Positions 1 through 5,237 of a DNA stretch of 5,237 bases are shown here, one piece after another. The position numbers and the translations under genes are program-made. Positions within the stretch are counted from its first letter, which is position 1. Every line of letters begins with the position of its first letter. Source of the stretch: JAMORN01 sp027063545 [NCBI: bacterium] (lineage in GTDB: Bacteria > JAMORN01); contig JAMORN010000191.1 of assembly GCA_027063545.1 (NCBI GenBank), forward strand, positions 1 to 5,237. Reading direction: 5' to 3'. A model generated the notes under the pieces. It ran no database searches, was not told the DNA's origin, and saw only the letters and a list, made by a program, of their open reading frames with translations.

Positions 1-355
1 AGAAGATTTAACTTTATATCTTTCAAAAGATTTAAATATTATTTTTGTTGATTCTAAAACTATTAGAGAATTAAATAGAGAATATAGAAATATAGATAGA
101 ACAACAGATGTATTGTCTTTTTATTATAATGATGAAGATTTAAATCTATGGGGAGAACTTTATATAAATCCTTATCAGGTGGAAAAACAGAGAAAGAGGT
201 ATAATGTATCGTTTAAAGAAGAATTATCAAGAATAATAATTCATGGGATCCTTCATCTCTTGGGATATGATCATCAAACTCCAAAAGAAAGAGATGAAAT
301 GTTTGCACTTCAGGAAAAAATATTAAATGATTTAAAAAGGAAAGGGGTAATATGA
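1..355 (+). CDS. ybeY: Endoribonuclease YbeY, 16S rRNA maturation (5'-truncated by window edge)
   Basis: YbeY is a cytosolic zinc-dependent endoribonuclease needed for 16S rRNA 3'-end maturation and ribosome quality control. The frame is open from base 2, giving 117 visible residues. The family is about 150 long, so some 30-40 N-terminal residues lie outside. The family signature is complete: HGILHLLGYDH carries the three metal-binding histidines at visible residues 81, 85 and 91 (codons at 242, 254 and 272). Upstream, LNREYRNIDRTTDVLSF (visible residues 24-40) matches the conserved YbeY block with its invariant Arg and the DVLSF strand. A TTG at 113 could be read as a start, but it falls inside this block, so it is an internal Leu. 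The stop overlaps the start of the next gene by 4 bp. In many bacteria a CorC-family gene follows ybeY, as here. Identification is very secure. Confidence 0.96.
   Translation, partial: EDLTLYLSKDLNIIFVDSKTIRELNREYRNIDRTTDVLSFYYNDEDLNLWGELYINPYQVEKQRKRYNVSFKEELSRIIIHGILHLLGYDHQTPKERDEMFALQEKILNDLKRKGVI
338..355 (+). promoter_or_regulatory. Ribosome binding site and ATGA stop/start overlap, ybeY to CBS protein
   Basis: A purine-rich stretch AGGAAAGGGG (338-347) lies inside the last codons of ybeY, 4 bases before the ATG at 352. The ybeY stop TGA (353-355) shares bases with this ATG. The arrangement fixes the start of the downstream gene and suggests coupled translation of the two proteins. Confidence 0.75.
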
Positions 356-1644
356 TAGAGGGGCAGGTTGCTACGTTGAGTGTTGCAATATTATCATCTT
401 TAGTTTTTGTTATAGTAACCCTATTTAAATATTCTTTAGTTACAAGTTTAATAACTTTAAAGGATGAAGATTATGATGAATCTAACTTTTTCTACAGAAG
501 ATTAAAAGAGTTGAAAGAAAAATCTCAAAGCTTAAAGTCTAGTTTTTATGTATTATCTATTATTTCAAGTATAGTATCTATAATAAGTTTCTGGAAATGG
601 CTCTCCTCTACCTATGGTGATGTGGAATCTTTGTTTTTAATACTGGTTATATTTTTTATTCTTCATTTTATTTTATATGCTATTTCTATAACATATCCTA
701 TCTTAGTGTTTTCAATTGTTTATTACTTTTATCAAAGTATAGAAAAAATATTTTTTCCAATTATTTTTATTTATAAATTAATTGAAACATTTTTATTTAA
801 GCTTTTACATACTACAGATAAGTATATATATCTAACCCCAGAGGAAAGAAATATTATTTTATCATTAGATGAGAATATTGCTTTAGCCTCTAGTGAATCA
901 TCATTAGATAAAGATGAAATAAAAATGATTCATTCTATTTTTGAATTCAAAGATACTATAGTAAAAGAAATAATGGTTCCAAGAATTGATATCAAGGCTT
1001 TATCAATAGATCTCAGTTTTGATCAAGTTTTAAAAAGCTTAAAAGATATTCAACATTCAAGAATCCCTATATATCAAGATAATATAGATAATATAAAAGG
1101 AATACTATATGTAAAAGATCTAATAAAATTACTTAATGGAAATATAGAAAACAATGCCAGTTTAAATGAAATAAAATGGCAAGAAATTATAAGAGAACCA
1201 TATTTTATTCCATTAAGTAAAAAAATTGATGATTTATTAAAAGAATTTAAATTAAAAAAGATTCATATTGCTGTAGTTGTTGATGAATTCGGAGGAACTG
1301 CTGGTATTGTTACTTTAGAAGATATTCTCGAGGAAATAGTTGGTGATATAGAAGATGAATTTGATAAAGAGGAGCAAGAGGTAACAAAAATAAATCAAAA
1401 TACTTATATTGTAGAAGGAGATATACATTTAAGTGATCTTGAAGATGAAACATCAATAAAATTACATATACCTGAGGACTCTCCTTATGATACTCTCTCT
1501 GGTTTTATTTTAGAATATACAGATACTGTTCCTGAAGAAGGATTTGAATTTGAAAAAGATGGTTATAGATTCAAAATTATAAAAAGAGAAGGTCCTAAAA
1601 TACAAAAAGTTAGAATAGAAAAATTAGAAGATAATCAGGAGTAA
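352..1644 (+). CDS. CorC/HlyC-family membrane protein with paired CBS domains and a divergent N-terminal membrane domain
   Basis: The 430-residue protein has the family layout. Hydrophobic segments lie at about 8-31, 64-84 and 93-127 (the last long enough for one or two spans), with an amphipathic stretch at 130-152. A CBS pair follows: CBS1 about 203-262 (IMVPRIDI, SRIPIY, GILYVKDL) and CBS2 about 282-340 (VVDEFGGTAGIVTLEDILEE, then IVGDIEDEFD). A CorC/HlyC C-terminal domain spans about 348-425 (YIVEGD, DTLSGFIL). Relatives in the CNNM/CorC group are linked to Mg2+ export, and the CBS pair binds adenine nucleotide. E. coli YbeX, encoded beside ybeY, has only the soluble part and is tied to ribosome metabolism. 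The membrane domain lacks the usual SxSE-type and GEIxPK-type motifs of DUF21: residues 23-35 read TLFKYSLVTSLIT. Mg2+ transport is therefore uncertain. The name hemolysin C for such proteins is historical. The gene overlaps ybeY by 4 bp and stops 3 bp before the next. Confidence 0.9.
   Translation: MIEGQVATLSVAILSSLVFVIVTLFKYSLVTSLITLKDEDYDESNFFYRRLKELKEKSQSLKSSFYVLSIISSIVSIISFWKWLSSTYGDVESLFLILVIFFILHFILYAISITYPILVFSIVYYFYQSIEKIFFPIIFIYKLIETFLFKLLHTTDKYIYLTPEERNIILSLDENIALASSESSLDKDEIKMIHSIFEFKDTIVKEIMVPRIDIKALSIDLSFDQVLKSLKDIQHSRIPIYQDNIDNIKGILYVKDLIKLLNGNIENNASLNEIKWQEIIREPYFIPLSKKIDDLLKEFKLKKIHIAVVVDEFGGTAGIVTLEDILEEIVGDIEDEFDKEEQEVTKINQNTYIVEGDIHLSDLEDETSIKLHIPEDSPYDTLSGFILEYTDTVPEEGFEFEKDGYRFKIIKREGPKIQKVRIEKLEDNQE
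1637..1641 (+). promoter_or_regulatory. Strong Shine-Dalgarno for the UDP-glucuronate decarboxylase gene
   Basis: AGGAG lies 6 bases before the ATG at 1648, overlapping the last codons of the CBS protein gene. It is the best ribosome binding site in the window and supports this ATG as the true start. Confidence 0.8.
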
Positions 1645-1647
1645 TAT

Positions 1648-2601
1648 ATGGAAACAGTTGTTATTACAGGAGCTGCAGGGTTTATAGGTTCTCATTTATG
1701 TGATAGATTTTTACAAGAAGGTTTTTATGTTATTGGAATTGATAATTTAATTACTGGAAATATAGAAAATATAGAACATTTAATTGGACATGAGAGATTT
1801 AGGTTTATTAAATATGATATAACAAATTATATTCATGTTCCAGGTAATGTAGATTATATTTTACATTTTGCATCTCCTGCAAGTCCTATAGACTATCTTC
1901 AACTGCCTATACAAACTCTTAAAGTAGGAAGTATAGGGACTTATCATATTTTAGGATTAGCAAAAGAAAAAAAAGCAAGAATTCTTATAGCCTCTACCAG
2001 TGAAGTGTATGGAGATCCTTTAGAACACCCTCAAAAGGAATCTTATTGGGGAAATGTTAATCCCATAGGTCCCAGAGGTGTTTACGATGAAGCTAAGAGA
2101 TTTGCAGAAGCAATTACTATGGCATACCATAGATATCATGGAGTTGATACAAGAATTGTAAGAATCTTTAATACATATGGCCCTAGAATGAGAGTCAATG
2201 ATGGAAGGGTTGTTCCTAATTTTATAAGACAGGCTCTACTAGAAGAAGATATAACTGTATATGGAGATGGTAGTCAGACAAGAAGTTTTTGTTATGTAAG
2301 TGATTTAGTGGAAGGAATTTTTAGAACATTATTTTCTGATGAAATATATCCTATAAATCTAGGTAATCCTGATGAATGGAAAATTATAGATTTTGCTAAA
2401 AAAATAATAGAATTAACCGGGACCACATCAAAAATTGTATATAAACCTCTTCCTCAAGATGATCCTAAGGTTAGAAAGCCTGATATATCAAAAGCAAAAA
2501 GTATTTTAAATTGGGAGCCTAAAGTTTCACTTGAAGAAGGATTAAAAAAGACAATAAGGTATTTTAGAGAATATTTACAAAAACATGGTAATTTGGATTA
2601 A
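1648..2601 (+). CDS. uxs: UDP-glucuronate decarboxylase (UDP-xylose synthase), extended SDR family
   Basis: The predicted cytosolic, NAD+-dependent enzyme converts UDP-glucuronate to UDP-xylose and CO2. The 317-residue protein opens with the Rossmann motif TGAAGFIG (7-14), and D32 after the second strand is suited to binding NAD ribose. Its family-specific blocks match eukaryotic UXS closely: HFASPASP (73-80), [10 protein letters not shown] (115-124), [14 protein letters not shown] (138-151) and FNTYGPRM (174-181), followed by NDGRVVPNF (184-192) and [11 protein letters not shown] (270-280). The likely catalytic set is S118, E119, Y146, K150 and R276. Length matches the soluble catalytic domain; the membrane anchor of animal UXS is absent. 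The blocks separate it from UDP-glucose 4-epimerase and dTDP-glucose dehydratase. UDP-xylose would feed surface glycans. The enzyme making UDP-glucuronate and any glycosyltransferase are not in the window. The gene starts 3 bp after the CBS protein gene and ends 6 bp before the phospholipase gene, so operon membership is likely. Confidence 0.92.
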   Translation: METVVITGAAGFIGSHLCDRFLQEGFYVIGIDNLITGNIENIEHLIGHERFRFIKYDITNYIHVPGNVDYILHFASPASPIDYLQLPIQTLKVGSIGTYHILGLAKEKKARILIASTSEVYGDPLEHPQKESYWGNVNPIGPRGVYDEAKRFAEAITMAYHRYHGVDTRIVRIFNTYGPRMRVNDGRVVPNFIRQALLEEDITVYGDGSQTRSFCYVSDLVEGIFRTLFSDEIYPINLGNPDEWKIIDFAKKIIELTGTTSKIVYKPLPQDDPKVRKPDISKAKSILNWEPKVSLEEGLKKTIRYFREYLQKHGNLD

Positions 2602-2604
2602 GGA
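2600..2604 (+). promoter_or_regulatory. Shine-Dalgarno with short spacing before the patatin-like gene
   Basis: AAGGA overlaps the uxs stop codon (TAA 2599-2601) and is only 3 bases from the ATG at 2608, closer than usual. No other start codon lies between here and the oxyanion-hole motif, so the ATG is kept. The overlap with the uxs stop fits re-initiation by ribosomes finishing uxs. Confidence 0.5.
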
Positions 2605-2607
2605 TTT

Positions 2608-3459
2608 ATGATTTTCTTTAAAAATAAAAGACCAAAATTTGCTGTTGTTTTAGGAAGTGGGGGTGCTAAAGGTATTTCTCATATAGGAGTATTAAAAGCA
2701 TTAGAAAATAACAATATTCCTATTGACATAATTACTGGTACAAGCATAGGGGCTTTAATAGGTGCTATTTATGCATCTGGAAATTTGGAAAAATTAATAA
2801 ATTTTTTAACAGATTTTAAGAAAAAAAATTTATTGGAGTATTTAGATTTTAATATTATTCCTAAAAAAGGTTTTATAAAAGGGAAAAAAATAATACAGTT
2901 ATTATATGAATTTATTTCTCTAAAAGATTTAAAAGATTCTAATATAAAATTAGGTTTTGTTGCCACTGATTTAACTAAAGGTGAACCTTATTATTTTACA
3001 GAAGGCGATGTGATATCTGCTGTTAGAAGTAGTATATCTATACCAGGTATATTTGATCCATATCGTTATAATAATAAAATACTTGTAGATGGTGCTGTTG
3101 TAGATCCACTTCCGGTAAAATTAGCAAAAAAATTAGGCGCTGATATTATTTTAGCTGTTGACTTAAGTTATTATAATGTAGAAGCAAAACATAAAGAATT
3201 TTCAAAAAATAAAGATTATGATAGTTTAGATTTTAATATATTTGAAGTTTTGATTCTAAGTTTAGAATCTCTTGAACGACAAATAGCTCAAGAAATTATA
3301 AAAAACAATAAGATTGATTTCTTAATACGACCAGAGGTAGGACATATCCATACATTTGATTTTCATAAAGGTTCATATATGATAGAAAATGGCTACAAAA
3401 AGACTAAACCAATAATTCCATTTTTAAAAACAAAATTATTTCTAAAAAAATATATATAG
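2608..3459 (+). CDS. Patatin-like phospholipase, RssA-type bacterial subfamily
   Basis: This is a predicted Ser-Asp dyad acyl hydrolase acting on phospholipids or other acyl esters; the true substrate cannot be read from sequence. All patatin elements are present in its 283 residues: the oxyanion-hole loop GSGGAKG (16-22), the nucleophile elbow GTSIG with S46, and the DGA motif with D161 followed by VVDPLPV. The block AVRSSISIPGIFDPY (138-152) is typical of bacterial RssA/YchK-like proteins, and the length fits this short single-domain group. There is no signal peptide, membrane span, BamA-like beta-barrel or cyclic-nucleotide domain, so it should act in the cytosol or at the inner face of the membrane. 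The C-terminus is Lys-rich (KTKLFLKKYI), which might help contact with acidic lipids; that is speculation. It is the last gene of the plus-strand group and ends 9 bp from the stop of bioC on the other strand. Confidence 0.92.
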   Translation: MIFFKNKRPKFAVVLGSGGAKGISHIGVLKALENNNIPIDIITGTSIGALIGAIYASGNLEKLINFLTDFKKKNLLEYLDFNIIPKKGFIKGKKIIQLLYEFISLKDLKDSNIKLGFVATDLTKGEPYYFTEGDVISAVRSSISIPGIFDPYRYNNKILVDGAVVDPLPVKLAKKLGADIILAVDLSYYNVEAKHKEFSKNKDYDSLDFNIFEVLILSLESLERQIAQEIIKNNKIDFLIRPEVGHIHTFDFHKGSYMIENGYKKTKPIIPFLKTKLFLKKYI

Positions 3460-3468
3460 CTATCCCAT
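3460..3468. other. 9-bp gap between convergent operons
   Basis: The only space between the plus-strand operon (stop TAG 3457-3459) and the minus-strand bio operon (stop at 3469-3471) is 9 bp. T-runs exist on both strands (3480-3486 on plus; the run opposite 3444-3450 on minus), but no stable GC-containing stem stands before either. Termination must be Rho-dependent, occur inside the opposing gene, or use a weak structure I cannot confirm. Confidence 0.7.
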
Positions 3469-4281
3469 CTACACTAAACTTTTTTTCACAATAAAATAAT
3501 AAACTTCATAATCTATTAAAATCTCATTATATTTATTCATGTATTTTTTATTTAATTGATAAAAATCTTTTAAAGTAAAACTATAACTATTTTTATTTAT
3601 GTTTATAGTTCCTAAGGACTTTTGATATTTAAAAAAATCTCTTAAGGAATTAAAGGATTGATAAATCAATTCTTTATCTGAATATATTATGTTAAAATTT
3701 GTTTCTTTTAATTTTTGTATAAGAGATTTATAATCAATGATAGTTTTTGTAATTTTATATTGAGGATTTATTTCATACATAAATTTTTTTAAAGTATAAA
3801 ATGTATTTTCTCCAAACATTGAAAATATAAGATAGCCATTAGGTTTTAGTATATTATATATGTTTTTCAAAGCTTTATCCCAGTTTAAGAACCATTGAAA
3901 TGTAGAAGCTGAATATATGATATCTATAGAATTATCCTTAAAAGAGGGTTCTTCTCCATCTATAGCTATTATATTAATATTCCAGTTATATTTTTCTCTA
4001 AATTTTTTTAGCATTTCTTTGGATATATCTGAAAAAATAATGGTATTAGTATTAGAATGTAATTTAAAAATATATTTAGAAAATTCTCCTGTTCCTGTTC
4101 CTAGTTCTAAAATAATAGAGTTATCAGAAAAAATAAGATTATTATTTACTACTATATTAAATAAGTTTTTTGCAACTTTTTGTTGAACTATTGAATAATT
4201 ATCGTAGGTTGAGGAGGCTTTGGAAAAATTTTCTATTATCTTATTTTTTAAGCTGTTGTTGGAGGAATTTATTAATTTCAT
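3469..4281 (-). CDS. bioC: Malonyl-ACP O-methyltransferase BioC
   Basis: BioC transfers a methyl group from SAM to the free carboxyl of malonyl-ACP, disguising it so that fatty acid synthesis can extend it to pimeloyl-ACP methyl ester for biotin. The 270-residue protein begins with the BioC-type helix FSKASSTYDNYSIVQQKVA (19-37). It then shows the class I methyltransferase core: ELGTGTG (59-65), acidic D85 after strand 2, and D108-G109. YSASTFQW (123-130) with W134 is the BioC substrate-side block, followed by LKPNGYLIFSMFG (145-157). Residues near 210-225 (LRDFFKYQKSLGT) match the BioC stretch LKxIGA. Length is near the usual 250-270. The ATG at 4281 lies 41 bp inside the upstream gene and has no visible Shine-Dalgarno. 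No later ATG, GTG or TTG would keep the N-terminal helix, so the overlap seems real. The gene is very AT-rich, with many Asn, Ile and Lys. It is the last gene of the minus-strand group. Confidence 0.92.
   Translation of the reverse strand: MKLINSSNNSLKNKIIENFSKASSTYDNYSIVQQKVAKNLFNIVVNNNLIFSDNSIILELGTGTGEFSKYIFKLHSNTNTIIFSDISKEMLKKFREKYNWNINIIAIDGEEPSFKDNSIDIIYSASTFQWFLNWDKALKNIYNILKPNGYLIFSMFGENTFYTLKKFMYEINPQYKITKTIIDYKSLIQKLKETNFNIIYSDKELIYQSFNSLRDFFKYQKSLGTININKNSYSFTLKDFYQLNKKYMNKYNEILIDYEVYYFIVKKSLV
4241..4281 (-). other. 41-bp coding overlap of esterase 3' end and bioC 5' end
   Basis: The esterase stop (TAA opposite 4241-4243) lies 41 bases downstream of the bioC start. The segment encodes the C-terminal residues FLQQQLKK of one protein and the first residues MKLINSSNNS of the other in a different frame. 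The bases just before the bioC ATG (GATTATAAAA) contain no Shine-Dalgarno, so bioC translation probably depends on ribosomes translating the esterase gene. Confidence 0.75.
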
Positions 4282-4852
4282 TTTTATAATCTAAAACAAA
4301 ATGGGATTTATTCTCAAAAATAAATTTTTTCTCTATAGTTTCTAAATTTTTAATATCAAAAATGATATCTTTATTAGACCCTAAAAATATAGCATCTATT
4401 TGTTTTAATTTATCATTTGGTATATTGATTGCTAATAAATACTCAAGTCCCTCTATTAAACACTCAGGAGAATATACAGAATTTTTTATTAATATTTTTA
4501 AGATTTTTAGATTATTCATATTAGGATAAACTACTTGTCGATAAAATTGTTTTAAAACCTTTTCCACATTACCTTCTTTAATATTTACTATCATATCTTT
4601 TATTAAGTTAATATTTGTATCTGTTGTGAACTTAGCTCCTGCAGATATAATTATATAAAAATTATTTTCCCCTCTAATTTTATCTAAAGCTAAAAATCCT
4701 CCTATTGACCATCCTATTATAATAGAATTTTCTATATATATACTCTTTTTTAATAAATTACACCAATCAATATATTCATATTTATATTCTATTATGTTTT
4801 TATATATATCCCCAAAAGCCCATCCGGAAATAGCCATTATTTTTTTACTCAT
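4241..4852 (-). CDS. Small alpha/beta hydrolase, probable pimeloyl-ACP methyl ester carboxylesterase (BioH-like)
   Basis: The likely role is to cleave pimeloyl-ACP methyl ester, freeing pimeloyl-ACP for BioF and stopping further chain elongation. The 203-residue protein has a nucleophile elbow GWSIGG with S49, the same form as the GWSLGG of E. coli BioH. Candidate triad partners are D162 (GSNKDIIF) and H184 (ENKSHFVL), in the right order and spacing. The oxyanion-side segment ISGWAFG (8-14) corresponds to the HGWG of BioH with Ser in place of His. EGLEYLLAINIPNDKLKQID (134-153) resembles the BioH stretch before the acidic residue. It is about 50 residues shorter than E. coli BioH, mostly between strands and in the lid. 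No signal peptide or membrane span is seen, so it is cytosolic. Its place between bioF and bioC is the strongest functional hint. BioG, BioK, BioJ and BioV are unrelated-to-distant esterases in the same role, and I cannot exclude a short or new class. The start shares ATGA with the bioF stop. Confidence 0.78.
   Translation of the reverse strand: MSKKIMAISGWAFGDIYKNIIEYKYEYIDWCNLLKKSIYIENSIIIGWSIGGFLALDKIRGENNFYIIISAGAKFTTDTNINLIKDMIVNIKEGNVEKVLKQFYRQVVYPNMNNLKILKILIKNSVYSPECLIEGLEYLLAINIPNDKLKQIDAIFLGSNKDIIFDIKNLETIEKKFIFENKSHFVLDYKNEINKFLQQQLKK
4849..4852 (-). other. ATGA overlap of bioF stop and esterase start
   Basis: On the minus strand the esterase ATG (4852-4850) and the bioF TGA (4851-4849) share two bases. 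An AAAGGA opposite 4868-4873 is 15 bases away, too far for a good Shine-Dalgarno, so coupled translation from bioF is likely. An in-frame ATG at codon 6 of the esterase is the only near alternative start. Confidence 0.7.
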
Positions 4853-5237
4853 AATTTATTATACATATCCTTTAAAACATTAATTACATATTTTAAATCA
4901 TTGTAGTTTAATAAATTGGTTAAAGATAATCTTATTCTAGAGGTATTAGGTGCAACTGTTGGAGGGCGAATAGCTACAGAATATATATGATTATCCAATA
5001 AATATTGAGATAATTTGATTGTTGATAGATTATCACCTAGTATTATAGGTACTATAGGACTATCTGAATCTATAGTAGTAAATCCAATTTTTTTAAATTC
5101 ATTTCTAAAAAAGCTTATCTTTTTTTTAAATTCATCTACAATATTTGAATTTTTTATAATCTCTAAAGATTTTTTTAGTCCTAAGAGTATAATTGGCGAA
5201 ATACCTGTAGTGTATATAAAACTTCTAGAATAATTTA
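4849..5237 (-). CDS. bioF: 8-amino-7-oxononanoate synthase BioF, C-terminal part (5' end outside window)
   Basis: BioF is a PLP-dependent cytosolic enzyme that condenses pimeloyl-ACP (or -CoA) with L-alanine, releasing CO2, to give 8-amino-7-oxononanoate, the first committed biotin-ring precursor. The 128 residues in the window are about the last third of a protein normally near 385 long. The frame is open from the edge to TGA at 4851-4849. Visible landmarks in order are SRSFIYTTGISP (just after where the PLP-lysine loop would end), SPIVPIILGDN, LSQYLLDNHIYSVAIRPPTV (IRPPTV encoded opposite 4954-4971) and SRIRLSLT. The IRPPTV...SRIRL block with its substrate-binding arginine is the hallmark of BioF and separates it fairly well from glycine C-acetyltransferase and 5-aminolevulinate synthase. 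The PLP lysine lies outside and cannot be checked. The gene is first of the three visible minus-strand bio genes; bioA, bioB or bioD may lie further upstream. Confidence 0.93.
   Translation of the reverse strand, partial: NYSRSFIYTTGISPIILLGLKKSLEIIKNSNIVDEFKKKISFFRNEFKKIGFTTIDSDSPIVPIILGDNLSTIKLSQYLLDNHIYSVAIRPPTVAPNTSRIRLSLTNLLNYNDLKYVINVLKDMYNKL

Noticed and set aside
113-355. TTG at 113 as the ybeY start codon
   Set aside because: The frame is open upstream to the window edge and encodes the conserved YbeY block before and across this TTG (LNREYR...DVLSF), so the codon is an internal Leu and the gene is truncated by the window.
352-1644. Hemolysin (toxin) function for the CBS protein
   Set aside because: The hemolysin label for CorC/HlyC-family proteins is a legacy name. 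The domains indicate a membrane protein with a nucleotide-sensing CBS pair, and nothing toxin-like is seen.
1648-2601. UDP-glucose 4-epimerase or dTDP-glucose 4,6-dehydratase assignment for the SDR gene
   Set aside because: The blocks [32 protein letters not shown] and [11 protein letters not shown] match the UDP-glucuronate decarboxylase group specifically, not these relatives.
2769-2966. 65-codon minus-strand reading frame
   Set aside because: It lies fully opposite the patatin-like gene, has no recognisable motif or ribosome binding site, and is expected by chance in such AT-rich DNA.
3456-3463. Palindrome ATAGCTAT next to a T-rich run as a bidirectional terminator
   Set aside because: The stem is only 4 bp, has no loop and little GC, so it would not be stable. 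It is too weak to call a terminator.
3917-4186. 89-codon plus-strand reading frame
   Set aside because: It is the antisense of the BioC methyltransferase core. Its sequence shows no family features, while the minus-strand frame has all BioC motifs.
5015-5233. 72-codon plus-strand reading frame near the right edge
   Set aside because: It is antisense to bioF, whose minus-strand frame is open from the edge to 4849 with clear BioF motifs.

Overview
The window is strongly AT-rich (clearly below 35% GC by eye) and almost wholly coding. It holds seven genes in two convergent, tightly packed groups, and two of them run off the ends. No RNA gene, mobile element, CRISPR array, long intergenic region or promoter is visible. 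The organism is a bacterium: it has YbeY, a CorC/HlyC-type CBS protein and a BioC-BioF biotin route. The low GC, the Lys/Ile/Asn/Phe-rich proteins and the compact overlapping genes would fit a low-GC lineage such as a Hydrogenothermaceae-type member of the Aquificota, but this is a low-confidence guess. A protein search would settle it.

Plus strand, bases 1-3459. Four co-directional genes form a probable operon. They are the C-terminal part of the endoribonuclease ybeY, a membrane CBS-domain protein of the CorC/HlyC family (4-bp ATGA overlap with ybeY), a UDP-glucuronate decarboxylase (UDP-xylose synthase, 3-bp gap) and a cytosolic patatin-like phospholipase (6-bp gap). The ybeY-corC pair is an old neighbourhood; in E. 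coli ybeY is followed by ybeX/corC. The two following genes add nucleotide-sugar and lipid functions that suggest envelope biology.

Minus strand, bases 5237-3469. Three genes read leftwards and overlap end to end: bioF (C-terminal part only), a short alpha/beta hydrolase with BioH-like features, and bioC. Together they make a compact pimelate module. BioC methylates malonyl-ACP so that fatty acid synthesis can extend it to pimeloyl-ACP methyl ester. The hydrolase is the natural candidate to remove the methyl group, and BioF then condenses pimeloyl-ACP with alanine. The other biotin genes (bioA, bioD, bioB) are not in the window.

The two groups meet tail to tail with only 9 bp between stop codons and no recognisable hairpin terminator. 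I see no clearly new multi-gene system. The points most worth a second look are the small esterase between bioF and bioC, its 41-bp overlap with bioC without a visible Shine-Dalgarno sequence, and the CorC-family protein whose membrane domain lacks the usual DUF21 motifs.
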